Assembly (NCBI GenBank): GCA_937916515.1
Contig: CALFSX010000133.1
Location: 1 to 38,558, forward strand
DNA from: an uncultured Planctomycetaceae bacterium
Lineage (GTDB): Bacteria; Planctomycetota; Planctomycetia; Planctomycetales; Planctomycetaceae
Direction: 5' to 3'
Length of the DNA stretch: 38,558 nt
Shown here: positions 26,028-34,505 of the stretch, in pieces
Position numbering within the stretch: the first letter of the stretch is position 1
Layout: each line of letters begins with the position of its first letter
The notes under the pieces: model-generated
Database searches by the model: none
What the model was told of the DNA's origin: nothing
What the model saw: the letters and a program-made list of their open reading frames with translations, nothing else
Program-made: the position numbers and the translations under genes

Positions 26028-26052
26028 AACTGGACCGCGCCAACTCTCTATG

Positions 26053-26118
26053 AGCCGCAAGGTGTTAGCCTCGGTTTCTTCCCTGATTCGCAGAAACCGG
26101 CGCCAACGTCCTGCGGCT
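26053..26118. repeat. Long imperfect inverted repeat upstream of fabF
   Basis: Arms of 26 bases at 26053-26078 and 26093-26118 pair with 20 Watson-Crick matches, three G-U pairs and three mismatches around a 14-base loop. The arm core AGCCGCAAGG-TGTTAGCC is an intergenic motif type that I associate with planctomycete genomes, though I cannot verify that here. Confidence 0.6.
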
Positions 26119-26127
26119 TGTGTGGCT

Positions 26128-26199
26128 GGCAGAAAAGCTGAGGTTTCATCAAATCGGGCCCTGTCCAGCTAAGTTCAGGTGGTAAACAGGGCTTCTGCC
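26128..26199 (+). promoter_or_regulatory. Nested hairpin in the fabF leader
   Basis: GGCAGAA (26128-26134) pairs with TTCTGCC (26193-26199), and GCCCTGT (26158-26164) pairs with ACAGGGC (26186-26192). The two right-hand arms are contiguous, giving one 14-bp stem with a 23-base left-side bulge. It lies about 230 bases before the fabF start and may be a leader structure or a degraded repeat. Confidence 0.4.
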
Positions 26200-26430
26200 G
26201 ATTCCCTCAAACGAGCGAATTTCGGAAACTGTGCCGTTAATCCGAACAATTTGCCGCACATCATCAGTTTTGCCGTCCGGTGAAGTTGCAGGTCTGTTGT
26301 GGTTTGCTGTAGTACACCATCAAAACCGCCGATTTTCCTGGCTTGCTGTTGTTTTCAGCGTCTGGTGGCGAGTTTTGTTATCCCGATTTTGCTCGGGCCC
26401 CTTCTTAATACGGAAATTCGGAAAGCTGAA

Positions 26431-27702
26431 ATGGAACGTGTCTTTATCTCAGGTCTCGGCTTCGCCACCTGTCTGGGAAACGATCGCGAAACATTCTGGA
26501 AGAACATTACTTCGGGAGTCTGCGGACTGGACACCCTGTCGATTCACGACACTACCGATCTTCCTGTGAATATCGGCGGCGAAGTTCTGGACATGGACTT
26601 GTCGCGAATTAATGTTAACGATCTTGTTTCGCACAAGAAAATGGATCGTGCCAGTCAGTTTTCTGTGCTGGCTGCTCACGAAGCTCTGGAAGACGCCGGG
26701 CTTCCGTTGGTCGACATCGGAGAACGAGCGGCCGTGATTATGGGAGCGGGGCTTGCCGGTCTGGAAACGTACGAATTTCAGATGGAGCGACTGCTGACAA
26801 AGGGACCTTCCCGAGTCAGTCCGTTTACGATTCCGATGCTGATGCCCAACGCTCCTCCGGGCAACATCAGCTTGGCATTCGGAATTCAGGGCTCTGCCTA
26901 CACAACCAGCAGTGCTTGTTCGTCGTCCGGTCACGCCATGATTGATGCGATGGAAACTCTGCGACGCGGTGAAGCAGACTTTGTTGTTACCGGCGGAACA
27001 GAAGCGTCGTTGACACGGCTTGGAATTGCGTCGTTTGCGAACATGAAAGCCATGTGTCGCAATCGAAACGACGAGCCAAAGAAATCGATGCGACCGTTCG
27101 ATTCTGATCGATCGGGCTTTATTATGGCAGAAGGCGCGTCGGTTTTGATTTTTGAAACCGAATCAAGTCTTCGAAAACGAGGCGGAAAAGCCTGGGCAGA
27201 AGTGCTGAGCGGTTCGTCCACCAGTGACAGCTATCATCTTGTGCAGCCTGATCCGGAAGGTCGCAAAGCCGTTGTCGCGATCACAAACGCTCTGAAGGCG
27301 GCAGGTCTGAATCCTGCTGACATTGCCGATCAAACGTACGTCAGTGCTCACGGCACCAGCACGAAGTTCAACGACAGTATGGAAACGGTTGCTCTTAAGA
27401 AGATCTTCGGCGACGACGCTTCGAAGCTGCATATCAGTTCTATCAAGAGCATGCTGGGTCACATGATTGGGGCGGCTTGTGCGGTGGAAATGTCAGCCTG
27501 CTGCATGGCATTGACTCACGGCGTGCTGCCTCCCACAATCAACCTGGAGACTCCCGATCCGGAATGTGACCTGAATTATATTCCGAACCGGGCCGTGGAA
27601 AAAGACGTTAAGTACATCATCAACAACAGCTTTGGTTTTGGCGGCCACAACGTTTCTTTGATTGCAAAGAAGGTCGAAGACGCTGATTTAAAGCGTGCGT
27701 GA
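26431..27702 (+). CDS. fabF: Beta-ketoacyl-ACP synthase II (FabF/KAS II type)
   Basis: This 423-residue thiolase-fold enzyme elongates acyl-ACP with malonyl-ACP. The catalytic triad is complete: C163 in TTSSACSSSGHA, H307 in SAHGTSTKFND and H344 in SIKSMLGHMIGA, with the conserved K339. The GFGGHN motif closes the C-terminus. The ATG at 26431 has GGAAAG upstream; the frame runs back to 26299 through a region of poor coding character. No acyl carrier protein gene is adjacent, so this could be housekeeping FabF or a specialised ketosynthase. A terminator follows at 27737. Confidence 0.9.
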   Translation: MERVFISGLGFATCLGNDRETFWKNITSGVCGLDTLSIHDTTDLPVNIGGEVLDMDLSRINVNDLVSHKKMDRASQFSVLAAHEALEDAGLPLVDIGERAAVIMGAGLAGLETYEFQMERLLTKGPSRVSPFTIPMLMPNAPPGNISLAFGIQGSAYTTSSACSSSGHAMIDAMETLRRGEADFVVTGGTEASLTRLGIASFANMKAMCRNRNDEPKKSMRPFDSDRSGFIMAEGASVLIFETESSLRKRGGKAWAEVLSGSSTSDSYHLVQPDPEGRKAVVAITNALKAAGLNPADIADQTYVSAHGTSTKFNDSMETVALKKIFGDDASKLHISSIKSMLGHMIGAACAVEMSACCMALTHGVLPPTINLETPDPECDLNYIPNRAVEKDVKYIINNSFGFGGHNVSLIAKKVEDADLKRA

Positions 27703-27736
27703 GTTCACTTGAAACGTCCACGTTGATGTCTAAAAC

Positions 27737-27785
27737 CGGTTACTGGGTTTTCGCTGCGGCGGTTAACAATCCAGTAACCGTTTTT
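27737..27785 (+). terminator. Rho-independent terminator of fabF
   Basis: CGGTTACTGG at 27737-27746 and its exact complement at 27771-27780 form a 10-bp stem with a 24-base loop, followed by TTTTT. Confidence 0.75.
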
Positions 27786-27867
27786 CTTTGGTGTTCATCG
27801 AAATTCGCGATCGGCCTGATTGGCAACCACTGTTGAAAAAACCAAACGTTCAAAAGGCGTGTTAGAT

Positions 27868-28803
27868 ATGTCGACAACAACAGCTTCTTCATCAAGTCCG
27901 ATTCAGACCGTCGCAATTAGTGGTGCCAGCGGAATGGTTGGTTCTGCTCTCACATCGGTGTTGCAGACTGAGGGTAAATCCGTACTGGCGATGAGTCGCA
28001 AAGAGGGCGGTTCTTACCAGGACTCTATTCGCTGGGATCCGGCATCGGGACTTACGAATCCCAGTCGGCTGGAATCGGTTGATGCCGTTGTGCATCTGGC
28101 CGGTGAGAACATTGCTGCCGGACGCTGGAACAGCAAATTGAAGGCGAAGATTCGCAACAGCCGGATTGAGGGAACTCGCAACCTGGTCAAGTCGATTGCG
28201 GCTGTGGAAAAGCGTCCCAAGGTCCTTGTGTGTGCGTCGGCCATTGGCTTCTACGGCGATCGTGGCGCGGCAGAATTGGATGAATCTTCTGCGGCGGGCG
28301 AAGGCTTTCTGGCAGATGTCTGTCGTGACTGGGAAGTTGAAGCGAACGCAGCGACAGAACTTGGAGTGCGAGTTGTGAATGTCCGGATCGGCGTTGTTCT
28401 AAGCCCTGATGGTGGAGCACTCGCGAAAATGTTGCTGCCATTCAAGCTGGGGGTTGGCGGCGTGATTGGATCTGGCAAGCAGTACTGGAGCTGGATTGGA
28501 CTTAACGACCTTGTTCGTGTGATTACATTCTGTATCAACAACGAATCGGTGGCTGGCCCCGTAAACGCCGTGAGCCCCAATTCTTTGACGAATAAAGAGT
28601 TCACGAAAATTGTTGGCGGCGTTTTGCACCGCCCGACGATTTTTCCGCTGCCCGCCTTCATGGCAAAATTGGTGCTGGGAGAAATGGCGGAAGCACTTCT
28701 GCTCAGCAGTTCTCGCGTTCTGCCGAAGAAGCTTCAAAAAGCTGGTTTCACGTTTGCTCAGCCTGAGCTTGCAGAATGCCTTCAATATGAATTGAAAAAA
28801 TGA
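27868..28803 (+). CDS. TIGR01777-type NAD-dependent epimerase/dehydratase
   Basis: This 311-residue SDR-superfamily protein resembles the YfcH/TIGR01777 group. The Rossmann motif GASGMVG is at about 19-25. VVHLAGENIAAGRW, SAIGFYGDRG, NVRIGVVLSPDGGAL and WSWIGLNDLVRVI are typical of that group, and a C-terminal DUF1731-like segment (GEMAEALLLSSSRVLPKKLQKAGF) follows. The substrate is unknown. The ATG at 27868 is preferred over an upstream TTG at 27820, whose extra residues are Ser/Thr/Lys-rich. The stop overlaps the next start (ATGA), so the two are translationally coupled. Confidence 0.88.
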   Translation: MSTTTASSSSPIQTVAISGASGMVGSALTSVLQTEGKSVLAMSRKEGGSYQDSIRWDPASGLTNPSRLESVDAVVHLAGENIAAGRWNSKLKAKIRNSRIEGTRNLVKSIAAVEKRPKVLVCASAIGFYGDRGAAELDESSAAGEGFLADVCRDWEVEANAATELGVRVVNVRIGVVLSPDGGALAKMLLPFKLGVGGVIGSGKQYWSWIGLNDLVRVITFCINNESVAGPVNAVSPNSLTNKEFTKIVGGVLHRPTIFPLPAFMAKLVLGEMAEALLLSSSRVLPKKLQKAGFTFAQPELAECLQYELKK

Positions 28804-29249
28804 TGGCCGATGTGACGTCTCAAAGAACGCGTGCATCAACTTCGCCAGCATGGATGAAACTGGTCCTGCTGGCATCGTGCGTTCATTCCGGAGTTTGGGG
28901 AGTCTTCATTATGGCGGCTCCGGCTATGTCAGCCAAGGTGTACGGTTTTTCTCAGGTGCCTCATGACGTTCATCTGTGGCAGGCAACCGGATTGTTTATC
29001 ACGCTATTGGCCATTGGGTATGGACTTGCCGCCAGCAACCCAATTCAACACTGGGGAATCGTGCTGATCGCGTTTCTGGCGAAGGTGTTGGGAGCCATCG
29101 GCATGTGCAGTGCCGTTTACCGCGAGCAGGTTTCGCCGAACGTGCTGTGGCTTCTTCCATTTGACGACGTTATTTGGTGGGTGCCTTTTGCGATGATTAT
29201 TCGACACGGGATTCAAGGCAGTCCAAAAAATCTATGCACAGCGGTTTGA
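28800..29249 (+). CDS. Small four-helix membrane protein, unknown family
   Basis: This 149-residue protein has four hydrophobic segments at about 19-40, 60-78, 84-103 and 120-136. The start ATG at 28800 overlaps the SDR stop, and a second ATG follows immediately. The close coupling implies that it works with the SDR enzyme or in the same membrane process. Motifs that may help future matching are FIMAAPAMSAKVYGF and LLPFDDVIWWVPFAMI. I do not recognise the family. Confidence 0.75.
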   Translation: MMADVTSQRTRASTSPAWMKLVLLASCVHSGVWGVFIMAAPAMSAKVYGFSQVPHDVHLWQATGLFITLLAIGYGLAASNPIQHWGIVLIAFLAKVLGAIGMCSAVYREQVSPNVLWLLPFDDVIWWVPFAMIIRHGIQGSPKNLCTAV

Positions 29250-29455
29250 TGCATGTGCCGAATGGTGGCGGTGAATGCGACTTTGGCTGATTTCTTCCAC
29301 CTGGCTTCAGGCTTGATTCGCTTGTGGGGCAGGTAAAGGGCCGCAGACACTTCAGAGCTGCTGACGAGATTGTTGGTTTCCTGGCTTCTGACATTACTTA
29401 ACGTGGCCTTCGCAGTTACAAATCACCAGAATTTGTCGTAGTGCCTGTTGCTTGA

Positions 29456-30511
29456 ATGCCCGTTTCTTTACGTTTAAAGACCGAAGTTTTGTCCAGTTCT
29501 TACTGCCCGCCAGAAAACGATGCCGAGCCACAGACCAGTGACTTGGCCGCACAAGCCGCGCTGGATATTGCTGCAGAGCGTTCGGCCAATCTTCGTCGAG
29601 GGCTAATGCTGGGAATGCTTTCGGCGGTTGCCTATTCAGCCGCGAATCTTGCGTTGCGTGGGCTTTCCGGACGTGATGGCGGATTTGCCTGGGCGGTGTG
29701 GGTGAGTTCTGTTAAAGCATTGCCAACGTTGATACTGGCGTCGATTCTGCTGGTGAGACGTTTCTGTAAAGGCCAGTCGCTGTACCCAAATCGCAAGCCA
29801 ATTTTACCATTGATCGCAGCCGGGCTGGTGATGCAGTTTGGTGGCAATCTGGGGTTTCAGTTGGCGTTGGGGCAAATCGGTTTGGCGATTACCGTGCCAT
29901 TGGTTTTCGCGTTTATCATTTTTGCCGGTGCGATGCTTGGGAAAACCTTTCTGGGTGATGAGGTCTCACGAAGCACTATTGTTTCGATGGTGATTATGAC
30001 GTTTTCCATCATTCTATTGTCGTATGCTGCCACGTTGAATGAGCCCGATTCTGCAAAGGCTGCTGCAAGCGGGATCACTGGAATCATCTGGTTTGGAATT
30101 GTGATGGCGGTTATTTCCGGGATGTCTTATGGAGTGAACGGTGTTGTGATTCGCAGCATTGCTCAAACCAAACTGCCCGTGGAATCCATGCTGATTATCT
30201 ACAGCGGCACAGGACTGGTTTGCCTGGGAACGTTGGGGTATTCGCTGATGGGAGCAGGCCGAATTGCAGCGATTCAATCCGACGAATGGCAAATGATGTT
30301 GTGTGCTGGAACCTTTAACGCCATCGCGTTCTTCAGCATTACGAACGCCTTGAAAGTCATGAACATCAGCCACGTGAATGTGATCAACGCTTCTCAAAAC
30401 GCCATGTGTGCTTTGGGAGCCGTTCTGATTTTTGCAGAACCGCCATCGCTGCCGATGGTGATCGGAATTCTGCTGTCGATCTGCGGTCTTGTCGTGCTGG
30501 ATCGAAAATAG
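29456..30511 (+). CDS. EamA/DMT-superfamily transporter
   Basis: This 351-residue protein has about ten membrane helices arranged as two EamA halves (about 48-183 and 206-350), as in drug/metabolite transporters. The first half opens RRGLMLGMLSAVAYSAANLALRGLS; the second contains SGMSYGVNGVVIRSIAQ and ends with INASQNAMCALGAVLIFAEPPS, typical of the last helix pair. The N-terminal 45 residues are hydrophilic. The substrate is unknown. The ribosome site before the ATG is poor, so a slightly later start is possible. The 206-bp gap before it holds nothing I can identify. Confidence 0.85.
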   Translation: MPVSLRLKTEVLSSSYCPPENDAEPQTSDLAAQAALDIAAERSANLRRGLMLGMLSAVAYSAANLALRGLSGRDGGFAWAVWVSSVKALPTLILASILLVRRFCKGQSLYPNRKPILPLIAAGLVMQFGGNLGFQLALGQIGLAITVPLVFAFIIFAGAMLGKTFLGDEVSRSTIVSMVIMTFSIILLSYAATLNEPDSAKAAASGITGIIWFGIVMAVISGMSYGVNGVVIRSIAQTKLPVESMLIIYSGTGLVCLGTLGYSLMGAGRIAAIQSDEWQMMLCAGTFNAIAFFSITNALKVMNISHVNVINASQNAMCALGAVLIFAEPPSLPMVIGILLSICGLVVLDRK

Positions 30512-30580
30512 TCAACGACTTGCAGGGTTGAACGAGAGCGGCGGCTGGCAGTTAGTGCAGCGACGCAGCTCAGTCTTCGG

Positions 30581-30636
30581 GTAGTGGATTTTGTTAAAGA
30601 TCCTGCGACACAGGGATCTTTAACAAGATCCACTAC
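30581..30636. repeat. 56-bp near-perfect palindrome (copy 2), possible bidirectional terminator
   Basis: Arms of 22 bases (30581-30602 and 30615-30636) are complementary at 21 positions around a 12-base loop; the one difference is a G-U pair in RNA. It lies between the convergent EamA and sigma-54 regulator genes. Its core matches the element at 25739-25776 in opposite orientation. Confidence 0.85.
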
Positions 30637-30668
30637 AAGAGACTCTGGCACTTAGCGGTGACGCAACC

Positions 30669-33600
30669 TTAGTCGGCCAAGCCGTGCTTTTTCAGCTTGC
30701 TATAGAACGTGCTTCGCGGCATCTTGAGTGCTCTGGCGGCCTGAGCTTTGTTGCCGTTGGCGGATTCCAACGCAGAAATGATTAAGCTCTTTTCCGTCGA
30801 TGTGCCTGAACGGCTAAGCGATTTTGGTGGCGTCTTGTTTTCGTCAGCGGGTTGCTTATGACGTTGGTTTTCACGTTGCCCTGAATCTGTTTTGGGGGTA
30901 ACGTTGGATGCTGCCTTGTCGGCGTACCAGGTCCAGTCGTTACTTGCCGGCTGACTGCTTTCAGCCAGCAGTGGAATCGCGGCGGCACGCATTTCGTCGG
31001 GAAGATCTTTTAGCGTAATTGTTGCTCCATCAGCCAAAACGACGGCACGCTCGATGACGTTTTCCAGCTCTCGAATGTTGCCCGGCCAGCGGTGCTGTTC
31101 AATCACCGCCAGTGCTTCCGGTTCGATGTGATGGATTCGCTTATCTGTTTTTTGAACAGCACGATTCAGGAAGAAGAAGACCAGTTCAATCAGGTCTTCT
31201 CGGCGATCTCTAAGTGGCGGCAAGGTCACGCTGACGACGTTTAATCGATAATAAAGGTCTTCGCGAAACTCGCCTTTCGCGATCATCGCTTCCAGATCGC
31301 GATTTGTGGCGGCAATCAGGCGTACATCAACGCGGACGGAATCGTTTGTTCCGACAGGTTCAAAACAACGTTCCTGCAACACGCGAAGCAGCTTGACCTG
31401 GGTTTCCAAAGAGATATCACCAATTTCATCCAGAAACAAAGTTCCCGTATCTGCCGCCTTAAACCGCCCTGCTTTGTCTGAGCTTGCTCCTGTAAACGCA
31501 CCGCGAACGTGACCGAACAGCTCGCTTTCCAGTAATGAAGGAGCCAGCGCGGCACAGTTAACGGTGACCAATGGCTTTTCAGCTCGATCGCTGTTGCGGT
31601 GTACAACTCTTGCCAGCAGTTCTTTGCCAGTGCCGCTTTCTCCACGAATCAAAACCGTAGCGGTGCTGGCTGCTGCTTTTCGCACTGTGTGAAGGACGTC
31701 CAGAATTGCTCCACTGTTGCCGCGAATTTCGCCGCGGTCGAGCCCCAGTGTTGCATCCTGCTGACGTTCTTCGCCGTTCGCACTTTGTAGAGACGTGAGT
31801 TCGGCTCGCAGAATCGCCAGTTGTCGTTGTTGTTCGGCGATGCGATCGACTTTGACTTTGAATTCGGCGTTCAGGCGAGCCAGGTTTTGGTTTGCTCTGG
31901 AACTGTGCAGCGCTAGAACGGTCATCTGTCCCATGGCCTGCAGAAACGCAATGTCTTCCGGCGAATAGGGAATGCCGTTGTTGCGTTTTCCCAGAATGAT
32001 CAGGCCGTCAACACCTTGTTCGCTTCGCAGGAAACAAATCAGTTCAGCCGGTAGATCGTGCAGCAGCTGCTGAACGGGCAACATCTTTTCGCGGCTAAGA
32101 AACGGAATGCGACGGATGACTTGTTCAGACTGTCCTGCTTCTTTCAGAACATCGGGTGATAGACTGGTTGGCACGCTGGTTGTTTGGTCCGCTCCGATTA
32201 AACGCAAGGTTCCGGAAGCTTCACGAACGTACATCGCAGATGTGGACGCATCCATGACGTCGCGGCACGACACCAATGTAATTTGTGCCAGAGCGGACGG
32301 GTCGGCCAAATAGCCGGAGGCCTGGTTGAGTTGTTTCAGCGTTTTGTCCAGCTGGTACTTTTCAGAAAAGAAGCGCTGATCAACAACTGACTGAATTCGA
32401 TCTCGAGCCCACAACACGAACGCTGTGGCGATCACCAGAATAAGGAACAGTGACAACTGCAGTAGAACGGATGATTCCTGAGGAAGTCCATACACGCGAG
32501 TTAACGCAGCACCGCCAGCAAGCAGCACAGCGCTGGCGACGGTGACAAGACCCGAAATCAAGAAGTACTGTCGTCCTCGTTTTAAAAGCTCGTCAGCCAG
32601 AATTAGACGATGCTTCATCATGCCGTGCGCATAGGCCACCATAAACATACCGCTGGCGGCAAACATCGGTAACTGTGCCTCGCCCAGCGCAAAGTCCGTC
32701 TTTCTGTAGAAAGCCAGATACAGCGTGTAGATAATGGGCACTGTCGAAAACAACGATGCCACTAAAATTCCGGAAGCCTGACGCCGCTCGACCGGGTTTT
32801 GAGTTCGCATCAGGCTCATGGAAAGCGTCAGAACCGTTAACGCAAAATACACGCTGCTGAGGCCGATTGCGGCATAAACAAGATTTCGGAGCACGTACAG
32901 CAAATAGGCACAGACTTCGGCACTGTGGAAGCTTAGTTCGCCATCGCGAGTTAACGCTCGAGAGACCGCGACAAGCTTCTGAAACAGCGAATATCCTTCT
33001 GGTGAATCAAACTGGCCATTCAGAATGTAGGCGCTCCAATAAACAAACCCCACCAGAACTCCCGTTGCCATTGCAGGCGTATAGATCAGAGCGATGGCGA
33101 GATTTTTTCGTTCCTTCAGAAACAGGTTTTCGCGAGGGAACTTGAAGAAAAAGTGCAAAGTCACGGCGGGCAGCAGGCAGGCTGCAAAGATGAACGGAAG
33201 ATTCAAGAGTGGGCTGGCCAGGATGATCCACCAGTGAAATCCGCCCACAAACGCTGGCATTGAGGCACAGCACATCAGGCAGAAAATTCGCACAACCTGG
33301 TCAGAAGGACGTTGCCACCACGCGGTCAGCGCAAGTAGAAGGATCCCAAGCTGGCATAAGAACCACATGATCGTAATCAGGAAATCATGTGATCGAATCG
33401 GCTTGACGGCTACATAAGTGCGCGTGGTTAAATTGGGAGCCTGAGAGCTGGGCTGGCGAATTACCAATTCCAACATACGGCCGGAAACGGTGTTGGAATT
33501 CTCATTCGAACGCGAAATTTCAACCAGCGCTGGAACTCGGCTTTCTGGTACTTCTGATGGGTCAGAACCTGGGTTCAGCTGCCCACCGGGAGGAATACTG

Positions 33601-34214
33601 GCACCTCGAAGGCTGGCCAATGTTTGAGCCAGCCGAAGAATATTGTTCGCTGGAAACCTGCCCGCGCGAATCAACTTGTCTCCGGGGCCAAGTACTGTGG
33701 GAAGACAGTCGACATCAGCGTTTGCGAACTGAACAATTTCCAGTTCGTTATCAACGGGTGAATTTGGCAGTAGGCAGCGAACACCAATGTCTGGGAATGT
33801 GGCTACATACCACAGCACAATCAAGCAATACGTCACTGACGCGCTGACGGCGCATGTGACGCCCAGGCGTTTAGGTTTTGCTGGTGAATTGATGATTATT
33901 CGAGGATTCAAAGTTCGGCGCCGATCTGTTGACTGGCAACGATATGAGGACAGCGCCGAACTTTCAATAGTGTCGATACGGATTTCGGCGCTTTCGGCGC
34001 TTTCCCTTTGTTGGTGTTCCTGCTGTTTTTGCAGTGTTTTTTGATGTTTTGAAAAAGTGAAGGAATTGGCACAGATGATGCAATTGATTCTATCTCCCAG
34101 CCAGCCCTTCGGCCGTGTTGAGACGTGTTGAACAAGATTTTCTCCACAGGTAGTCACCCAGCCGCCTCCGGATTCCCCAAATCTTTCTTGTTCATTCCCC
34201 ACACTTCTCGACAC
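30669..34214 (-). CDS. Membrane-embedded sigma-54-dependent activator (PDZ-like, multi-TM, GAF, AAA+, Fis HTH)
   Basis: The open frame has up to 1181 residues. A membrane helix lies at 118-140, followed by an extracytoplasmic segment (141-277) that resembles a PDZ domain. About eight or nine further helices span 278-603, followed by a linker (DQRFFSEKYQLDKTL) like that of 7TM-GAF sensor kinases. A GAF-like domain covers about 635-785 and a coiled coil about 785-815. The sigma-54 AAA+ domain (about 830-1060) has Walker A GESGTGKE near 858, the sigma-54 loop GAFTGA near 905 and Walker B GTLFLDEIGD. A Fis-type HTH ends the protein (ALESANGNKAQAARALKMPRSTFY). The frame begins with a GTG at 34214, but the first 100 residues look weakly coding. 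A TTG at 33911 would place the first helix 16 residues from the start. Domains are clear; the start is uncertain. Confidence 0.85.
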   Translation of the reverse strand: MSRSVGNEQERFGESGGGWVTTCGENLVQHVSTRPKGWLGDRINCIICANSFTFSKHQKTLQKQQEHQQRESAESAEIRIDTIESSALSSYRCQSTDRRRTLNPRIIINSPAKPKRLGVTCAVSASVTYCLIVLWYVATFPDIGVRCLLPNSPVDNELEIVQFANADVDCLPTVLGPGDKLIRAGRFPANNILRLAQTLASLRGASIPPGGQLNPGSDPSEVPESRVPALVEISRSNENSNTVSGRMLELVIRQPSSQAPNLTTRTYVAVKPIRSHDFLITIMWFLCQLGILLLALTAWWQRPSDQVVRIFCLMCCASMPAFVGGFHWWIILASPLLNLPFIFAACLLPAVTLHFFFKFPRENLFLKERKNLAIALIYTPAMATGVLVGFVYWSAYILNGQFDSPEGYSLFQKLVAVSRALTRDGELSFHSAEVCAYLLYVLRNLVYAAIGLSSVYFALTVLTLSMSLMRTQNPVERRQASGILVASLFSTVPIIYTLYLAFYRKTDFALGEAQLPMFAASGMFMVAYAHGMMKHRLILADELLKRGRQYFLISGLVTVASAVLLAGGAALTRVYGLPQESSVLLQLSLFLILVIATAFVLWARDRIQSVVDQRFFSEKYQLDKTLKQLNQASGYLADPSALAQITLVSCRDVMDASTSAMYVREASGTLRLIGADQTTSVPTSLSPDVLKEAGQSEQVIRRIPFLSREKMLPVQQLLHDLPAELICFLRSEQGVDGLIILGKRNNGIPYSPEDIAFLQAMGQMTVLALHSSRANQNLARLNAEFKVKVDRIAEQQRQLAILRAELTSLQSANGEERQQDATLGLDRGEIRGNSGAILDVLHTVRKAAASTATVLIRGESGTGKELLARVVHRNSDRAEKPLVTVNCAALAPSLLESELFGHVRGAFTGASSDKAGRFKAADTGTLFLDEIGDISLETQVKLLRVLQERCFEPVGTNDSVRVDVRLIAATNRDLEAMIAKGEFREDLYYRLNVVSVTLPPLRDRREDLIELVFFFLNRAVQKTDKRIHHIEPEALAVIEQHRWPGNIRELENVIERAVVLADGATITLKDLPDEMRAAAIPLLAESSQPASNDWTWYADKAASNVTPKTDSGQRENQRHKQPADENKTPPKSLSRSGTSTEKSLIISALESANGNKAQAARALKMPRSTFYSKLKKHGLAD
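33910..33964 (-). promoter_or_regulatory. 12-bp inverted repeat near the start of the sigma-54 activator
   Basis: AAAGTTCGGCGC at 33910-33921 and its exact complement at 33953-33964 are 31 bases apart. The repeat sits in the weakly coding N-terminal part of the frame, overlapping the alternative TTG start at 33911. It could be an autoregulatory operator or an RNA hairpin. Confidence 0.45.
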
Positions 34215-34505
34215 CGAAGGGCTTTTTTATGCGCTGAGAGTTTCGCAGCCTGCATTGATGGCTGACGTGTGGTCTGGAAGTTTCCGCACACTGGCATAGG
34301 ACAGGTTTGGTCTGCCGAAGATTTAGTTGACGCGGCAGCTTCGGTTTTTCGTTGGCTTGTAGGCCTCATCCGCAGACAAGGCGAATTTTCCTTTTTGCCG
34401 CGTGGTCGACTCGGAAGAGTTTCCACGCCATAATGCGTGCGGCCCTGATATTGAACTGATTGCAGGGGCCAGTTTTTCTACTCACGCAAAGCAAAAGGTC
34501 GACGA

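Noticed and set aside
25863-26060. 65-codon minus-strand frame over repeat copy C
   Set aside because: Same explanation: an open frame created by the repeat, present only because its hairpins lack stops.
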